Part shown: piece after piece, positions 53,715 through 62,462 of the stretch
Layout: the number at the start of each line of letters is the position of its first letter
How positions within the stretch are numbered: the first letter of the stretch is position 1
Assembly: GCF_014698045.1 (NCBI RefSeq)
Contig: NZ_JACJSE010000020.1
Coordinates: 1-64,000, forward strand
Origin: Aulosira sp. FACHB-615
GTDB taxonomy: Bacteria > Cyanobacteriota > Cyanobacteriia > Cyanobacteriales > Nostocaceae
Reading direction: 5' to 3'
Length of the DNA stretch: 64,000 nucleotides
Notes under the pieces: model-generated
Seen by the model: the letters and a program-made list of their open reading frames with translations, nothing else
What the model was told of the DNA's origin: nothing
The model's database searches: none
Program-made: the position numbers and the translations under genes

Positions 53715-54974
53715 ATGGCTAATAAATTCCATCACAAAAATAGGCGATGGCGTGAGTGGGTAGGTGACAAATCATTCAACCCGATGAAACTCTTGACTTT
53801 CTTAGGTTTGGGGCGCAAGCTAAAACGGCTAGTGCCTGTGCTGATGTTAGTTTCTTTTGTGGCAGTATTGGTAGTAGATGGGCTAAAACCTGCGATCGCT
53901 CAACTACCACGCCAAGAAATTCGCGGTGTGTGGATGACTAACAATGATTTTAATGTTTTGCGCGATCGCGTCAAGGTGCGGGACGCTGTAAAACACCTAC
54001 AACGCCTCAATTTCAATACTATCTATCCTGTGGTGTGGAACTCTGGCTATGCGATGTATCCCAGTGCAACCGCCCAAGGTGCAGGTATTCAGCCTTTTAT
54101 TACCCGTGGTTTAGAGGGGCAAGATATCCTCGCAGACTTAATTAATCACGCCCATCGTAAAGGTTTGTTAGTTATACCCTGGTTTGAGTTTGGGTTCATG
54201 GCTCCGCCAACATCCGAGTTAGCATTAAATCATCCAGAGTGGTTAACGCAAAAGCGCAATGGTAGTGAAACTTCTATCAGCGCGGCGGGTGAAGTTGTTT
54301 GGCTAAATCCTTTCCATCCCCAAGTACAACAGTTTATTACTAACTTGGTGTTAGAAGTCGTCACCCAATATGATGCTGATGGTATTCAGTTTGACGACCA
54401 CATGAGTTTGCCCCATGAATTTGGTTATGACAAATATACAGTAGCTTTATATACCCAAGAAACCAAAAACAATCCTCCTGCAAACCCTAATGATTCAGCT
54501 TGGGTAAAATGGCGGGCAGATAAAATTACAGCTTTCATGGTGAGACTGAACCAAGCAGTGAAAGCCAGAAAACCCAATAGCATTTTTTCTGTATCACCAA
54601 ATTATTATGATTTTGCTTATAAGTTCCACCTGCAAGATTGGCTGGCTTGGATACGGCAAAATATTGTAGATGAGCTAATTGTGCAAGTTTATCGTCCTGA
54701 TTTCCAGAGTTTTGTTGCCAATATCGGCCGTAGCGAAATTCAAGAAGCACAACAAAAAATTCCCACCGGAATCGGAATTATGGCAGGGTTACGCAATAAC
54801 CCAGTCCCAATGCCACAAATTAAGGCTCAAGTACGGGCTACTCAAGAACGGGGTTTAGGTGTAGCCTTTTTCTATTACGAAAGTTTGTGGGATGTTGCTC
54901 CTGAAACAGTAGCAGAACGTCAGGAAGGATTTAAGCGACTGTTCCCTTATCCGGTAGTTCGCGCCAAAATCTGA
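53715..54974 (+). CDS. GHL10-type glycoside hydrolase-like protein (DUF187), exported
   Basis: A 419-residue protein. A basic N-terminus and a hydrophobic segment (about residues 40-60, ending near AIAQLPR) look like a signal peptide or anchor. The catalytic TIM barrel starts EIRGVWMTNNDFNVL and includes LNFNTIYPVVWNSGYAMYPS (parts) , VIPWFEFGFM and DADGIQFDDHMS, as in the GHL10 (formerly DUF187) family related to glycoside hydrolases. It probably acts on a polysaccharide in the periplasm or cell wall; the substrate is unknown. A hairpin follows at 55006. Confidence 0.87.
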   Translation: MANKFHHKNRRWREWVGDKSFNPMKLLTFLGLGRKLKRLVPVLMLVSFVAVLVVDGLKPAIAQLPRQEIRGVWMTNNDFNVLRDRVKVRDAVKHLQRLNFNTIYPVVWNSGYAMYPSATAQGAGIQPFITRGLEGQDILADLINHAHRKGLLVIPWFEFGFMAPPTSELALNHPEWLTQKRNGSETSISAAGEVVWLNPFHPQVQQFITNLVLEVVTQYDADGIQFDDHMSLPHEFGYDKYTVALYTQETKNNPPANPNDSAWVKWRADKITAFMVRLNQAVKARKPNSIFSVSPNYYDFAYKFHLQDWLAWIRQNIVDELIVQVYRPDFQSFVANIGRSEIQEAQQKIPTGIGIMAGLRNNPVPMPQIKAQVRATQERGLGVAFFYYESLWDVAPETVAERQEGFKRLFPYPVVRAKI

Positions 54975-55005
54975 CAATTAGGTTGAAATTTAGCCATGAG
55001 GAACA

Positions 55006-55038
55006 AGATCCCCAACTTCTTCAAGAAGTCGGGGATCT
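55006..55038. repeat. dispersed hairpin repeat, copy 1
   Basis: Arms AGATCCCCAACTTC (55006-55019) and GAAGTCGGGGATCT (55025-55038) pair with one mismatch. The same hairpin, with changes that keep pairing, is at 61905-61937. It sits 31 bp after the glycoside hydrolase stop and may terminate it. Confidence 0.7.
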
Positions 55039-55083
55039 GAACTTTAAAACAGTTTTTAATATCTGCTATTAGTTGAGTCAAAC

Positions 55084-55130
55084 AAATGCGATCGCTTGAT
55101 GTAATGAACCACAATTGAGCGATCGCATTT
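55084..55130. repeat. HIP1-containing inverted repeat upstream of PTOX
   Basis: AAATGCGATCGCT (55084-55096) and AGCGATCGCATTT (55118-55130) are a perfect 13-bp inverted pair, each containing a HIP1 octamer, about 130 bases before the PTOX start. It could be a regulatory stem or simply a repeat remnant. Confidence 0.55.
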
Positions 55131-55259
55131 TACTATGTTCAATTTCAATATTCCTCACAAGTTCCTCAAATTTTAGCTGTATAAAAAATTGCACAGGTAA
55201 GATAACTAACCCAGCTATCTCAACTACTCCTAATCTTTTAAGCATACATGGAGACAGCT

Positions 55260-55949
55260 ATGATTCGTTTGCTTGTGAATATTTTGGTATTTGTGATCAA
55301 TACTGTTTATCGCGATCGCCCTTATCCTCGTTTTTATGTTTTAGAAACAGTAGCGCGTGTACCTTACTTTTCTTATCTCTCAGTGTTGCATCTTTATGAA
55401 ACTTTGGGATTATGGCGCAAAGCTGATTGGCTGAAGGTTCATTTTGCCGAATCTTGGAATGAATTGCATCACCTATTAATTATGGAATCTTTAGGTGGAG
55501 ACGCATTTTGGGGCGATCGACTATTAGCCAAAACTACAGCATTAATTTATTACTGGATTATTACTTGTGTGTATTTCTTTTCACCGCGTTCTGCCTATCA
55601 TTTTATGGAACTGGTGGAAAAACACGCATACAGCAGTTATCATAAATTCTTGACAGCAAATGAAGTGGGATTGAAAGCCCAACCGGCTCCATTAGTAGCA
55701 ATCCGTTACTATCGTGATGGCGACTTATATATGTTTGATGAGTTTCAAACATCTCATCAACCCACTGAACGCCGTCCTCAAATTGATCATCTTTATGATG
55801 TGTTTGTGGCAATTCGAGATGATGAAATGGAACACGTAAGAACTATGGAAGCTTGCCAACAAACTAATGCACAACTTTCATTTAAGAGTCCTCATACCTT
55901 GGAAATGAAGACAGTTACAGCTAACTTTGAGCTTGAGGTTCACTCATAA
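55260..55949 (+). CDS. plastoquinol terminal oxidase (PTOX/alternative oxidase family)
   Basis: About 229 residues. Four diiron-ligand motifs of alternative oxidases are visible: LET (Glu29 in YVLETVARVPY), NELHHL (Glu and His), EKHAYSSYHKF and RDDEMEHVRTM. The sequence pattern is closer to the plastid IMMUTANS-type PTOX than to the mitochondrial enzyme. It oxidises plastoquinol and reduces O2 to water at the membrane, relieving over-reduction. The frame opens at ATG 55248, but GGAG at 55250-55253 lies 6 bases before ATG 55260, which is chosen as the start. Hairpin at 55994 follows. Confidence 0.92.
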   Translation: MIRLLVNILVFVINTVYRDRPYPRFYVLETVARVPYFSYLSVLHLYETLGLWRKADWLKVHFAESWNELHHLLIMESLGGDAFWGDRLLAKTTALIYYWIITCVYFFSPRSAYHFMELVEKHAYSSYHKFLTANEVGLKAQPAPLVAIRYYRDGDLYMFDEFQTSHQPTERRPQIDHLYDVFVAIRDDEMEHVRTMEACQQTNAQLSFKSPHTLEMKTVTANFELEVHS

Positions 55950-55993
55950 ACCCCTTGGACTAGCGTAGCAAGGCTAAAATGTTGCTAAAAAAT

Positions 55994-56021
55994 TGTAGCG
56001 ACTTTCAAGACAGTCGCTACA
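55994..56021 (+). terminator. hairpin after PTOX
   Basis: Perfect 10-bp arms, TGTAGCGACT (55994-56003) and AGTCGCTACA (56012-56021), with an 8-base loop, 45 bp past the PTOX stop. Only ATTTAATG follows, so termination without Rho is uncertain. Confidence 0.55.
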
Positions 56022-56086
56022 TTTAATGTACTACTTTAGTATTGATACGTTACTACTTCAGATTTATCTGATAAATCTTCTCTTAA

Positions 56087-57745
56087 ATGCTTGACTGTTC
56101 GCTGCTTTCGCCAATTTCAGATTTTATTGATTGTAATTTTACAGTCAAGCATTTTTCTCCTAACTATTACTATGAAGGGCGTTGTCCCCAAACTGGCGAA
56201 CTGCTGAGATTACCCCGTACTGCTTTGATAGAAGGAATTGCCCGTGGCTTAATGAACTATCTCGCTAGAGATGAGCGTTATGCTAGGGAAGGTAAGATGT
56301 ATGGTGTTTTATTAGTTGAATTGCCCAGTGGTGAACAAAAAGTTATTCAAGCTTTCTCAGGATTATTAAATGGTAAAAGTGTTGTTGATGGCTGGGTTCC
56401 GCCAATTCCCGGAAGAGATACAGTTGCTTTATCAGAAGCGGAGACTTTAGCAAAATTAGAGACAATTAAACAAGAAATTATTAATTTACAAGAATTACCA
56501 GAACGACAGCAGTATGAAATATTATCTGCTGAATTTACACAGCAATTGCAAGTCATGAGCGATCGCCATCGTGAATGCAGATATCAACGCCAAGCCCAAC
56601 GCCAAATACTGGGCGAAACACTCACAAGTGAAGTTCTCACCACTGCACTTGCAGAACTTGACGCAGCCAGTCGCAAAGATGGGATTGAACGGCGACAACT
56701 CAAACGTCAGCGAGATGAAGTTTTACAGCCGCTTCAACAATTAATTACCGCCGCAGATACCAAAATCAGAGAATTAAAACAACAGCGTAAAACCTTATCT
56801 CGTCAACTCCAAGCCCAAATGCACGCTGCTTATTCGCTGATGAATTTTTTCGGTCAATCTCTCACCTTACAACAATTAATGCCGGATGGTTTACCCACGG
56901 GTACAGGCGACTGTTGCGCCCCAAAGTTGTTGCATTACGCCGCCACCCATCACCTTAAACCCCTCGCAATGGCAGAATTTTGGTGGGGGAAATCTTCAGG
57001 AGATAAAATTCAAGGGGAATTTTATGAAGCTTGTGTAGAACGTTGTCAGCCGTTGATGGGATTTTTGCTGTCGGGTATTAAACCTAATAGTTCAAGGGGA
57101 GTTGTCAGTCCCTCCGCTACTAGAGAGGAGATTATCTATCAAGACGAATGGCTAATTGCTGTGAATAAACCTGCGGGACTATTATCAGTTCCCGGCCGTT
57201 ATCAAGACACCCAAGATAGTGTAGTGAGTCGTTTACGGAATTTATTAGCTGATGGGACGAACCTTGTATCTGTGCATCGTTTGGATCAGGAGACTTCTGG
57301 TATTTTGTTGATAGCACGCGATCGCAATACGCACTATCACCTCAGTCAACAATTCCAACAGCGACAAGTGCATAAAGTTTATGAAGCAATTTTGGCAGGT
57401 GCGGTGACTCAAAATCACGGTGTGATTGAATTACCACTTTGGGGAAATCCGCAAAATCGCCCTTATCAACAAGTTGATTGGCAACATGGTAAACCCAGTG
57501 TCACCAAGTTTCAGGTAATTGCCAAAGAAGGCGAATACACCCGCGTAGAATTTATCCCCCTCACCGGACGCACCCATCAGCTGCGGGTTCATGCGGCGGT
57601 AGGATTAGGCGTGGTAATATTGGGCGATCGCCTTTATGGATGTAATGCTAATGCAAATCGTTTACATCTCCACGCCAGGGAAATCAGTTTTTACCATCCC
57701 CAATTAGCCAAAACTCTTCATTTACAAGCAACAACACCTTTTTAA
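56087..57745 (+). CDS. RluA-family pseudouridine synthase with long N-terminal region
   Basis: A 552-residue protein. The last ~220 residues are a RluA-type synthase: VNKPAGLLSVPGR, the catalytic Asp in SVHRLDQETSGILL, VYEAILAG and LTGRTHQLRVHA. They isomerise uridine in rRNA or tRNA. The first ~330 residues have no S4 domain: a conserved start (YYEGRCPQTGELLRLPRTAL), a Gln/Arg-rich coiled coil (about 120-250) and a segment GTGDCCAPKLLHYA with two adjacent Cys. This long form exists in other bacteria, but the role of the N-terminus is unknown. Confidence 0.87.
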   Translation: MLDCSLLSPISDFIDCNFTVKHFSPNYYYEGRCPQTGELLRLPRTALIEGIARGLMNYLARDERYAREGKMYGVLLVELPSGEQKVIQAFSGLLNGKSVVDGWVPPIPGRDTVALSEAETLAKLETIKQEIINLQELPERQQYEILSAEFTQQLQVMSDRHRECRYQRQAQRQILGETLTSEVLTTALAELDAASRKDGIERRQLKRQRDEVLQPLQQLITAADTKIRELKQQRKTLSRQLQAQMHAAYSLMNFFGQSLTLQQLMPDGLPTGTGDCCAPKLLHYAATHHLKPLAMAEFWWGKSSGDKIQGEFYEACVERCQPLMGFLLSGIKPNSSRGVVSPSATREEIIYQDEWLIAVNKPAGLLSVPGRYQDTQDSVVSRLRNLLADGTNLVSVHRLDQETSGILLIARDRNTHYHLSQQFQQRQVHKVYEAILAGAVTQNHGVIELPLWGNPQNRPYQQVDWQHGKPSVTKFQVIAKEGEYTRVEFIPLTGRTHQLRVHAAVGLGVVILGDRLYGCNANANRLHLHAREISFYHPQLAKTLHLQATTPF

Positions 57746-57827
57746 ATCAGTGTCATCTACCATTGGTCAATTGTTACTGCTAATTTTTCACTGCTAAGGT
57801 AATTAAAAACTACCAATTGCGAGTGAT

Positions 57828-58880
57828 ATGAGATACAAACTCTTAGGCAAAAGTGGGTTGAGAGTTTCGGAACTCTGCTTGGGAACGATGACTTTTGGTG
57901 AAGACTGGGGTTGGGGTGCTTCTGTTGATGAAAGTCGGAGAATTTTTGAGACTTTTACAGCAGCCGGTGGGAATTTTATTGACACCGCCAATGGTTACAC
58001 CAACGGTAGTAGTGAAAAAATTGTTGGTGAATTAATTGCTCAAGACAGAGAACGCTTTGTAGTTGCAACTAAATACTCTTTTCCCTCGCGGATGGGAGAA
58101 AATACAGGTAATCCCAATGGTAGCGGCAATCATCGCAAGAATTTGGTGCAATCCTTAGAAGGTAGTCTCAAACGACTGAATACAGACTATATTGATTTAT
58201 TTTGGTTACATGCTTGGGATTTTACCACTCCAATTGAGGAGGTAATGCGATCGCTTGATGATGTGGTGCGTCAAGGTAAGGTTCTTTACATTGGGATTTC
58301 TGATGCACCTGCTTGGATTGTGGCTCAAGCTAATACTATCGCTCAATATCAAGGCTGGACGCAGTTTGTAGCTTTGCAAATTGAGTATAATTTAATTCAG
58401 CGAACACCAGAACGAGATTTGCTCCCAATGGCTAAAGCCCTTGATTTAGCAGTCACACCTTGGTCGCCCTTAGCTGGTGGTGTACTGACAGGTAAGTATA
58501 ATCAGCCTCTGCAACCAGGAGAAGAACAAGGTAGGCTTGCCAACACTGCATTTGGAACTGTATCAGAACGCAGTTTAGCGATCGCCGCAGTAGTGAGTCA
58601 AGTTGCTACGGAAATTGGCGCTTCACCTTCGCAAGTCGCATTAGCTTGGTTACGCGCCCAAAGTGGTGTAATGATTCCTATCGTCGGCGCACGCAAACTC
58701 AGCCAATTTCAAGATAACTTGGCTTGTTTAGATATCACCTTATCGCCGGAACACCTGCAACGCCTCAACGAAGTGAGTCAAATTGAACTAGGTTTTCCCC
58801 ACGACTTCTTGCAAAATGACATCATCCGCGATCGCCTGTTTGGTGGTACATTCAATGCGATCGACAACCACCGCCTTTGA
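57828..58880 (+). CDS. aldo/keto reductase
   Basis: A 350-residue AKR with the TIM-barrel pattern and the catalytic tetrad: Asp and Tyr in IDTANGYTNG (Tyr about 59), Lys in VVATKYSF and His in LFWLHAWD. The C-terminal IPIVGARKLSQFQDNL binds NADPH. It reduces aldehydes or ketones using NADPH; the substrate is unknown, though the sequence resembles YajO/tas-type groups. The dps gene follows after 130 bp on the same strand. Confidence 0.92.
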   Translation: MRYKLLGKSGLRVSELCLGTMTFGEDWGWGASVDESRRIFETFTAAGGNFIDTANGYTNGSSEKIVGELIAQDRERFVVATKYSFPSRMGENTGNPNGSGNHRKNLVQSLEGSLKRLNTDYIDLFWLHAWDFTTPIEEVMRSLDDVVRQGKVLYIGISDAPAWIVAQANTIAQYQGWTQFVALQIEYNLIQRTPERDLLPMAKALDLAVTPWSPLAGGVLTGKYNQPLQPGEEQGRLANTAFGTVSERSLAIAAVVSQVATEIGASPSQVALAWLRAQSGVMIPIVGARKLSQFQDNLACLDITLSPEHLQRLNEVSQIELGFPHDFLQNDIIRDRLFGGTFNAIDNHRL

Positions 58881-59010
58881 ATTACTGAGTATCCGCAAGA
58901 GTAATCAAGATAATAAATCATTCCTGCGGAAAAACCATCTGTCTTTCGGAAGTTCCCCAAACTCCATCACTATTTGTAGACTCAATGTGTCGATCAACAA
59001 ATTTAGAACC

Positions 59011-59571
59011 ATGAGCGACAATAAGCAGACATCCCGTCTTTATCCCTCTCGTATTGATATTCCTGCCGAAGCACGTTCTCAAATCGTAGCCATTCTGAAT
59101 CAAACATTGGCAGCTACCTTAGATTTGAAAACCCAGACAAAGCAAGCACACTGGAACGTTAAAGGTACAGACTTTTATCAGTTGCACGAATTGTTTGATG
59201 AGATTGCAGGCGAATTAGAAGAATATGTTGATACAGTGGCTGAACGTGTCACCGCGTTAGGTGGCTATGCTTTCGGAACCGCAAGACTAGCGGCTAGTAA
59301 CTCCATCCTGCCAGAATATCCTCTGGATATTTTGGATGGCAAAGACCATGTAACCGCATTAGCCGACCGTTTTGCACCTTACGCTAAACATATCCGAGAA
59401 GCGATCGCTAAAACCGACGACTTAGGTGATGCAGACACCGCAGACCTTTACACCGAAATTTCTCGCACCATTGACAAACGACTGTGGTTCTTAGAAGCTC
59501 ATTTGCAAGTAGCAGAAATTAAAGCAGAGAATGGCTCTGCTACTACTAAAACACCAGCTACAGTTAGATAA
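59011..59571 (+). CDS. dps: Dps family DNA-binding/ferritin-like protein
   Basis: A 186-residue protein from ATG 59011 (MSDNKQTSRLYPS); the frame extends upstream into the preceding gene, but that part is in another frame of the reductase and is not credible. The Dps ferroxidase signature is clear: LDLKTQTKQAHWNVKG (His), FYQLHELFDEIAGELEEYVD (split) and the final helix with DKRLWFLEAHLQ. Dps dodecamers oxidise and store iron and protect DNA from peroxide. The N-terminal extension of about 20 residues and the polar tail are normal. A terminator follows. Confidence 0.93.
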   Translation: MSDNKQTSRLYPSRIDIPAEARSQIVAILNQTLAATLDLKTQTKQAHWNVKGTDFYQLHELFDEIAGELEEYVDTVAERVTALGGYAFGTARLAASNSILPEYPLDILDGKDHVTALADRFAPYAKHIREAIAKTDDLGDADTADLYTEISRTIDKRLWFLEAHLQVAEIKAENGSATTKTPATVR

Positions 59572-59602
59572 TTCCTGGCAAACTTCATAGTATCCTTTTG
59601 GT

Positions 59603-59629
59603 AAGTACGCCACTTTTTAGTGCGTACTT
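59603..59629 (+). terminator. terminator of dps
   Basis: AAGTACGCCACT and AGTGCGTACTT pair over 11 bp with one bulged C and a short T loop, followed by TTCATTTTA. It lies 32 bp past the dps stop. The remaining sequence up to 59836 shows no gene. Confidence 0.75.
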
Positions 59630-59836
59630 TTCATTTTATAGGTAGATATTCTAATATTTAAATAAGTCGAAAGCCAGCTAGATAAATCAAAATTCTCTCT
59701 GAGATTAGTGATTAATTGGCAGTTAAAATCTAGCGCATCGATTTGGTAATTAATTAACTGCATTAATTTGCATATTTCTGTACACAAGAATATTAATTAT
59801 TGAGATTACCAAAACTAAATCAACTGAGGTAAATTT

Positions 59837-60553
59837 ATGTCTCAAAATACAATTAACTATTTAATTCATGATCGAAACAATCGCGGTCGGAGCCAAATCG
59901 GCTGGCTAGATAGTTACCACACATTTTCCTTCAGCCATTTTTATGATCCCAATCGGATGGGATTCCGGTCTCTGCGCGTGATTAACGACGATCGCATTGC
60001 GCCTGGTGCGGGTTTTCCTACCCACGGACATCGAGATATGGAAATTCTCACTTATGTGCTGTCTGGCGCTGTTGAGCATAAAGATAGTTTGGGTACAGGT
60101 TCAGTCATTCGTCCTGGTGATGCTCAAATTATGAGTGCAGGTACAGGAATTATGCACAGCGAGTTTAATCCCTCACCCACCGAACCACTCCATCTACTGC
60201 AAATCTGGATTTTACCAGATGAGCAAGGCTTGGCTCCCAGATATGAACAAAAAGCATTTTCTGTAGAAGAAAAACGCGGTCAATTACGCTTAATCGCCGC
60301 CAAAGATGGCCGCGACGGTGCGGTAACAATTCATCAAGATGTGGATTTATACGCCTCTGTTTTAGAAAGCGGTGATGTGGTGAATTATCACCTGAAACGC
60401 GATCGCTATGCTTGGTTGCAAATAGCTCAAGGTATAGCCACACTGAACGGCGAAGAACTCAGAGCCGGTGACGGTGTACAAATCAGTGGCGAGGAAAAAC
60501 TCGAAATTAGCACCAACCTGAGCGCGGAAATCCTGCTATTTGATTTAAAGTGA
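59837..60553 (+). CDS. pirin family protein
   Basis: A 238-residue double-cupin. The N-terminal domain carries FPTHGHRDMEILTYVLSG, with metal-binding His residues, and MHSEFNP; the shorter C-terminal cupin is degenerate. Bacterial pirins (YhhW type) include metal-dependent quercetinase-like oxygenases and redox-responsive regulators. Single gene near dps, so a redox or stress role is plausible but unproven. ATG start with TGAGG about 8 bases upstream. Confidence 0.92.
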   Translation: MSQNTINYLIHDRNNRGRSQIGWLDSYHTFSFSHFYDPNRMGFRSLRVINDDRIAPGAGFPTHGHRDMEILTYVLSGAVEHKDSLGTGSVIRPGDAQIMSAGTGIMHSEFNPSPTEPLHLLQIWILPDEQGLAPRYEQKAFSVEEKRGQLRLIAAKDGRDGAVTIHQDVDLYASVLESGDVVNYHLKRDRYAWLQIAQGIATLNGEELRAGDGVQISGEEKLEISTNLSAEILLFDLK

Positions 60554-60889
60554 GTTCCATGAGTGCTGTTTGACCTCCAGCTTTTATCAGTTGACAATTG
60601 TCAACTGATTAGATTTACAAATAACTCATCGTGATGGCGGAAAAATCAGCACCCCCTACTACTGTAAAGGCGGGTTAATAGGGGATTTCCTTTACCCAGA
60701 GATTCTTTTACTCAACCTGCCCTTACCTATAAAGATAATTGCCAAAACTAACCTAGGATATCATACGCTTTTATATACTTACGTAATACTTCAAAAAGTC
60801 TTTAATTTTATTGCCTGTTATTTTTGGTAAAAACTACTATAATTGAATCCACTAGATAAAATACTTGCAACCATAAGCAACCCCTAACT
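60554..60889. other. intergenic region with a 24-bp perfect palindrome
   Basis: Positions 60586-60609 form a perfect palindrome centred on CAATTG (half site ATCAGTTGACAA), 33 bp past the pirin stop. A weaker CCCCTA/TAGGGG pair is near 60654-60680. No gene is seen. The region must hold the nadA promoter. Confidence 0.6.
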
Positions 60890-61864
60890 GTGTTTACAAC
60901 TGCATTTGCACCAAAAAACCAAACCCAATCAGGTGAACTACCACGAGATTTATTTGCTGCTATTGAGGATTTAAAAAAAGAACTCAATGCGGTAATCTTG
61001 GCGCATTACTATCAAGAACCAGATATTCAAGATATTGCAGATTTTATTGGTGATTCGTTACAACTGGCGAAAGCCGCAGCTCAGACCAATGCAGATGTAA
61101 TTGTCTTTGCTGGCGTACACTTTATGGCAGAAACAGCCAAAATTCTCAATCCTGATAAGTTAGTACTGTTACCTGATTTAACTGCTGGTTGTTCTTTAGC
61201 AGATAGTTGTCCACCAAAGGAATTTGCGGCGTTTAAAGCAGCTTATCCTGATCATTTGGTGGTTTCGTATATTAACTGCTCTGCTGACATTAAGGCAATG
61301 AGCGATATTATTTGTACTAGTTCTAATGCTGTCAAAATTGTGCAGCAGATACCCAAAGACCAGCCAATTATTTTTGCTCCAGACCGGAATTTAGGGCGCT
61401 ATGTCATGGAACAAACTGGCAGAGATTTGGTACTGTGGCAAGGTAGCTGTGTTGTCCATGAAACCTTTTCCGAAAAGAAAATCGTCCAGTTAAAAATAGC
61501 ACATCCCCAAGCGGAGGCGATCGCTCACCCAGAATGTGAAACTAGCGTTTTGCGCCACGCTAATTATATTGGTTCGACGGCAGCTTTACTCAAATATTGT
61601 CAGACCAGCCCTGCCCAAGAATTTATTGTGGCGACAGAACCAGGAATTATTCACCAAATGCAAAAATTTGCGCCAGATAAGCATTTTATTCCTGCGCCAC
61701 CAACAAATAATTGTAACTGTAATGAGTGTCCGTTTATGCGACTCAATACATTAGAAAAATTGTATTTAGCGATGAAAAATCGCGCTCCTGAAATTACAAT
61801 GTCTGAAGATATTAGAGTGGCGGCGCTGCGTCCCATGCAACGGATGTTAGAAATGAGTGTTTAA
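60890..61864 (+). CDS. nadA: quinolinate synthase
   Basis: A 324-residue NadA. The three [4Fe-4S] ligands fit: Cys in TAGCSLADSC (about 105), Cys in HPECETSVLRH (about 210) and the Cys-rich NNCNCNECPFM (about 280). AHYYQEPDIQDIADFIGDS near the N-terminus binds substrate. It condenses iminoaspartate with dihydroxyacetone phosphate to make quinolinate for NAD. The frame starts at GTG 60890 with no good ribosome-binding site. A hairpin follows. Confidence 0.96.
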   Translation: MFTTAFAPKNQTQSGELPRDLFAAIEDLKKELNAVILAHYYQEPDIQDIADFIGDSLQLAKAAAQTNADVIVFAGVHFMAETAKILNPDKLVLLPDLTAGCSLADSCPPKEFAAFKAAYPDHLVVSYINCSADIKAMSDIICTSSNAVKIVQQIPKDQPIIFAPDRNLGRYVMEQTGRDLVLWQGSCVVHETFSEKKIVQLKIAHPQAEAIAHPECETSVLRHANYIGSTAALLKYCQTSPAQEFIVATEPGIIHQMQKFAPDKHFIPAPPTNNCNCNECPFMRLNTLEKLYLAMKNRAPEITMSEDIRVAALRPMQRMLEMSV

Positions 61865-61904
61865 AAGTGCTGCTGTCACAAACTTGGAATATTTGAGAGC
61901 AACA

Positions 61905-61937
61905 AGATATCCGACTTCTTCAAGAAGTCGGGTATCT
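61905..61937. repeat. dispersed hairpin repeat, copy 2
   Basis: Arms AGATATCCGACTTC (61905-61918) and GAAGTCGGGTATCT (61924-61937) pair over 14 bp with one G-U. It differs from copy 1 (55006) at several stem positions that stay paired, and shares the flanks AACAAGAT and ATCTGAAC. Located between convergent nadA and the DUF2358 gene, it may terminate both. Confidence 0.75.
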
Positions 61938-61955
61938 GAACAAGCTTTGATAACA

Positions 61956-62339
61956 CTATTTAACTGGAAAGAAATGCTGTTTAATTACATCTAGCTGTGA
62001 ACAATTCCAATAATCAATGTGAGAAATAATCAAATCATCAGAGTTAAGTTTTAATTCGCTCCAGCCAGTGATAGAAATGCGGGGTTTCCAAGGTAAGGGA
62101 CTATTCCAACTCAGTGTCCACTCAGTTTTGATAGTGTCTCCCAAACGTTGAATACTATGTAAATCCATTTTGAGATTTAAAAAGAAAGTCTGGATAAATT
62201 TAATCATCCACTGATAAAGTTTAATTCCTCGAAATTTAAAAACTGCATCTTGAAAATAAACATCTTCTGCGTAAATTGAATATGTTTGATTTTCAGGAAA
62301 TCTTTGATAATCTTCTTTGAGAATTTCGATAATATCCAT
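61956..62339 (-). CDS. DUF2358 family protein (SnoaL-like)
   Basis: A 127-residue protein with the start IIEILKEDYQRFPENQTYSIYAEDVYFQDAVFKF (quoted in part) and a C-terminal half of beta strands. This is the DUF2358 family, found in cyanobacteria and plastids, with a SnoaL/NTF2-like alpha+beta barrel. No enzymatic role is known. Upstream lie heptamer repeats. Confidence 0.85.
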   Translation of the reverse strand: MDIIEILKEDYQRFPENQTYSIYAEDVYFQDAVFKFRGIKLYQWMIKFIQTFFLNLKMDLHSIQRLGDTIKTEWTLSWNSPLPWKPRISITGWSELKLNSDDLIISHIDYWNCSQLDVIKQHFFPVK

Positions 62340-62340
62340 G

Positions 62341-62459
62341 AATAAAAATAGGGAGTAGGGGGTAGGGGGTAGGGACTAAGAATTAGGGATTAGTATTTTT
62401 TCTCAGCACTCAGCACTCAGCACTCAGCACTCAGCACTCAGCACTCAGCACTCAGCACT
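62341..62459. repeat. STRR heptamer arrays
   Basis: First a TAGGGAG/TAGGGGG/TAGGGAC array (62345-62390), then eight perfect copies of CTCAGCA (62402-62457). They fill the gap between two minus-strand genes. Copies touch each other with no spacer, which rules out CRISPR. Confidence 0.92.
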
Positions 62460-62462
62460 TTG

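Noticed and set aside
58816..59010. Upstream extension of the Dps frame
   Set aside because: It overlaps the aldo/keto reductase gene; Dps homology begins after ATG 59011.
62402..62457. Regular repeats resembling a CRISPR array
   Set aside because: The unit is 7 bp, perfectly tandem and has no spacers; it is an STRR array.
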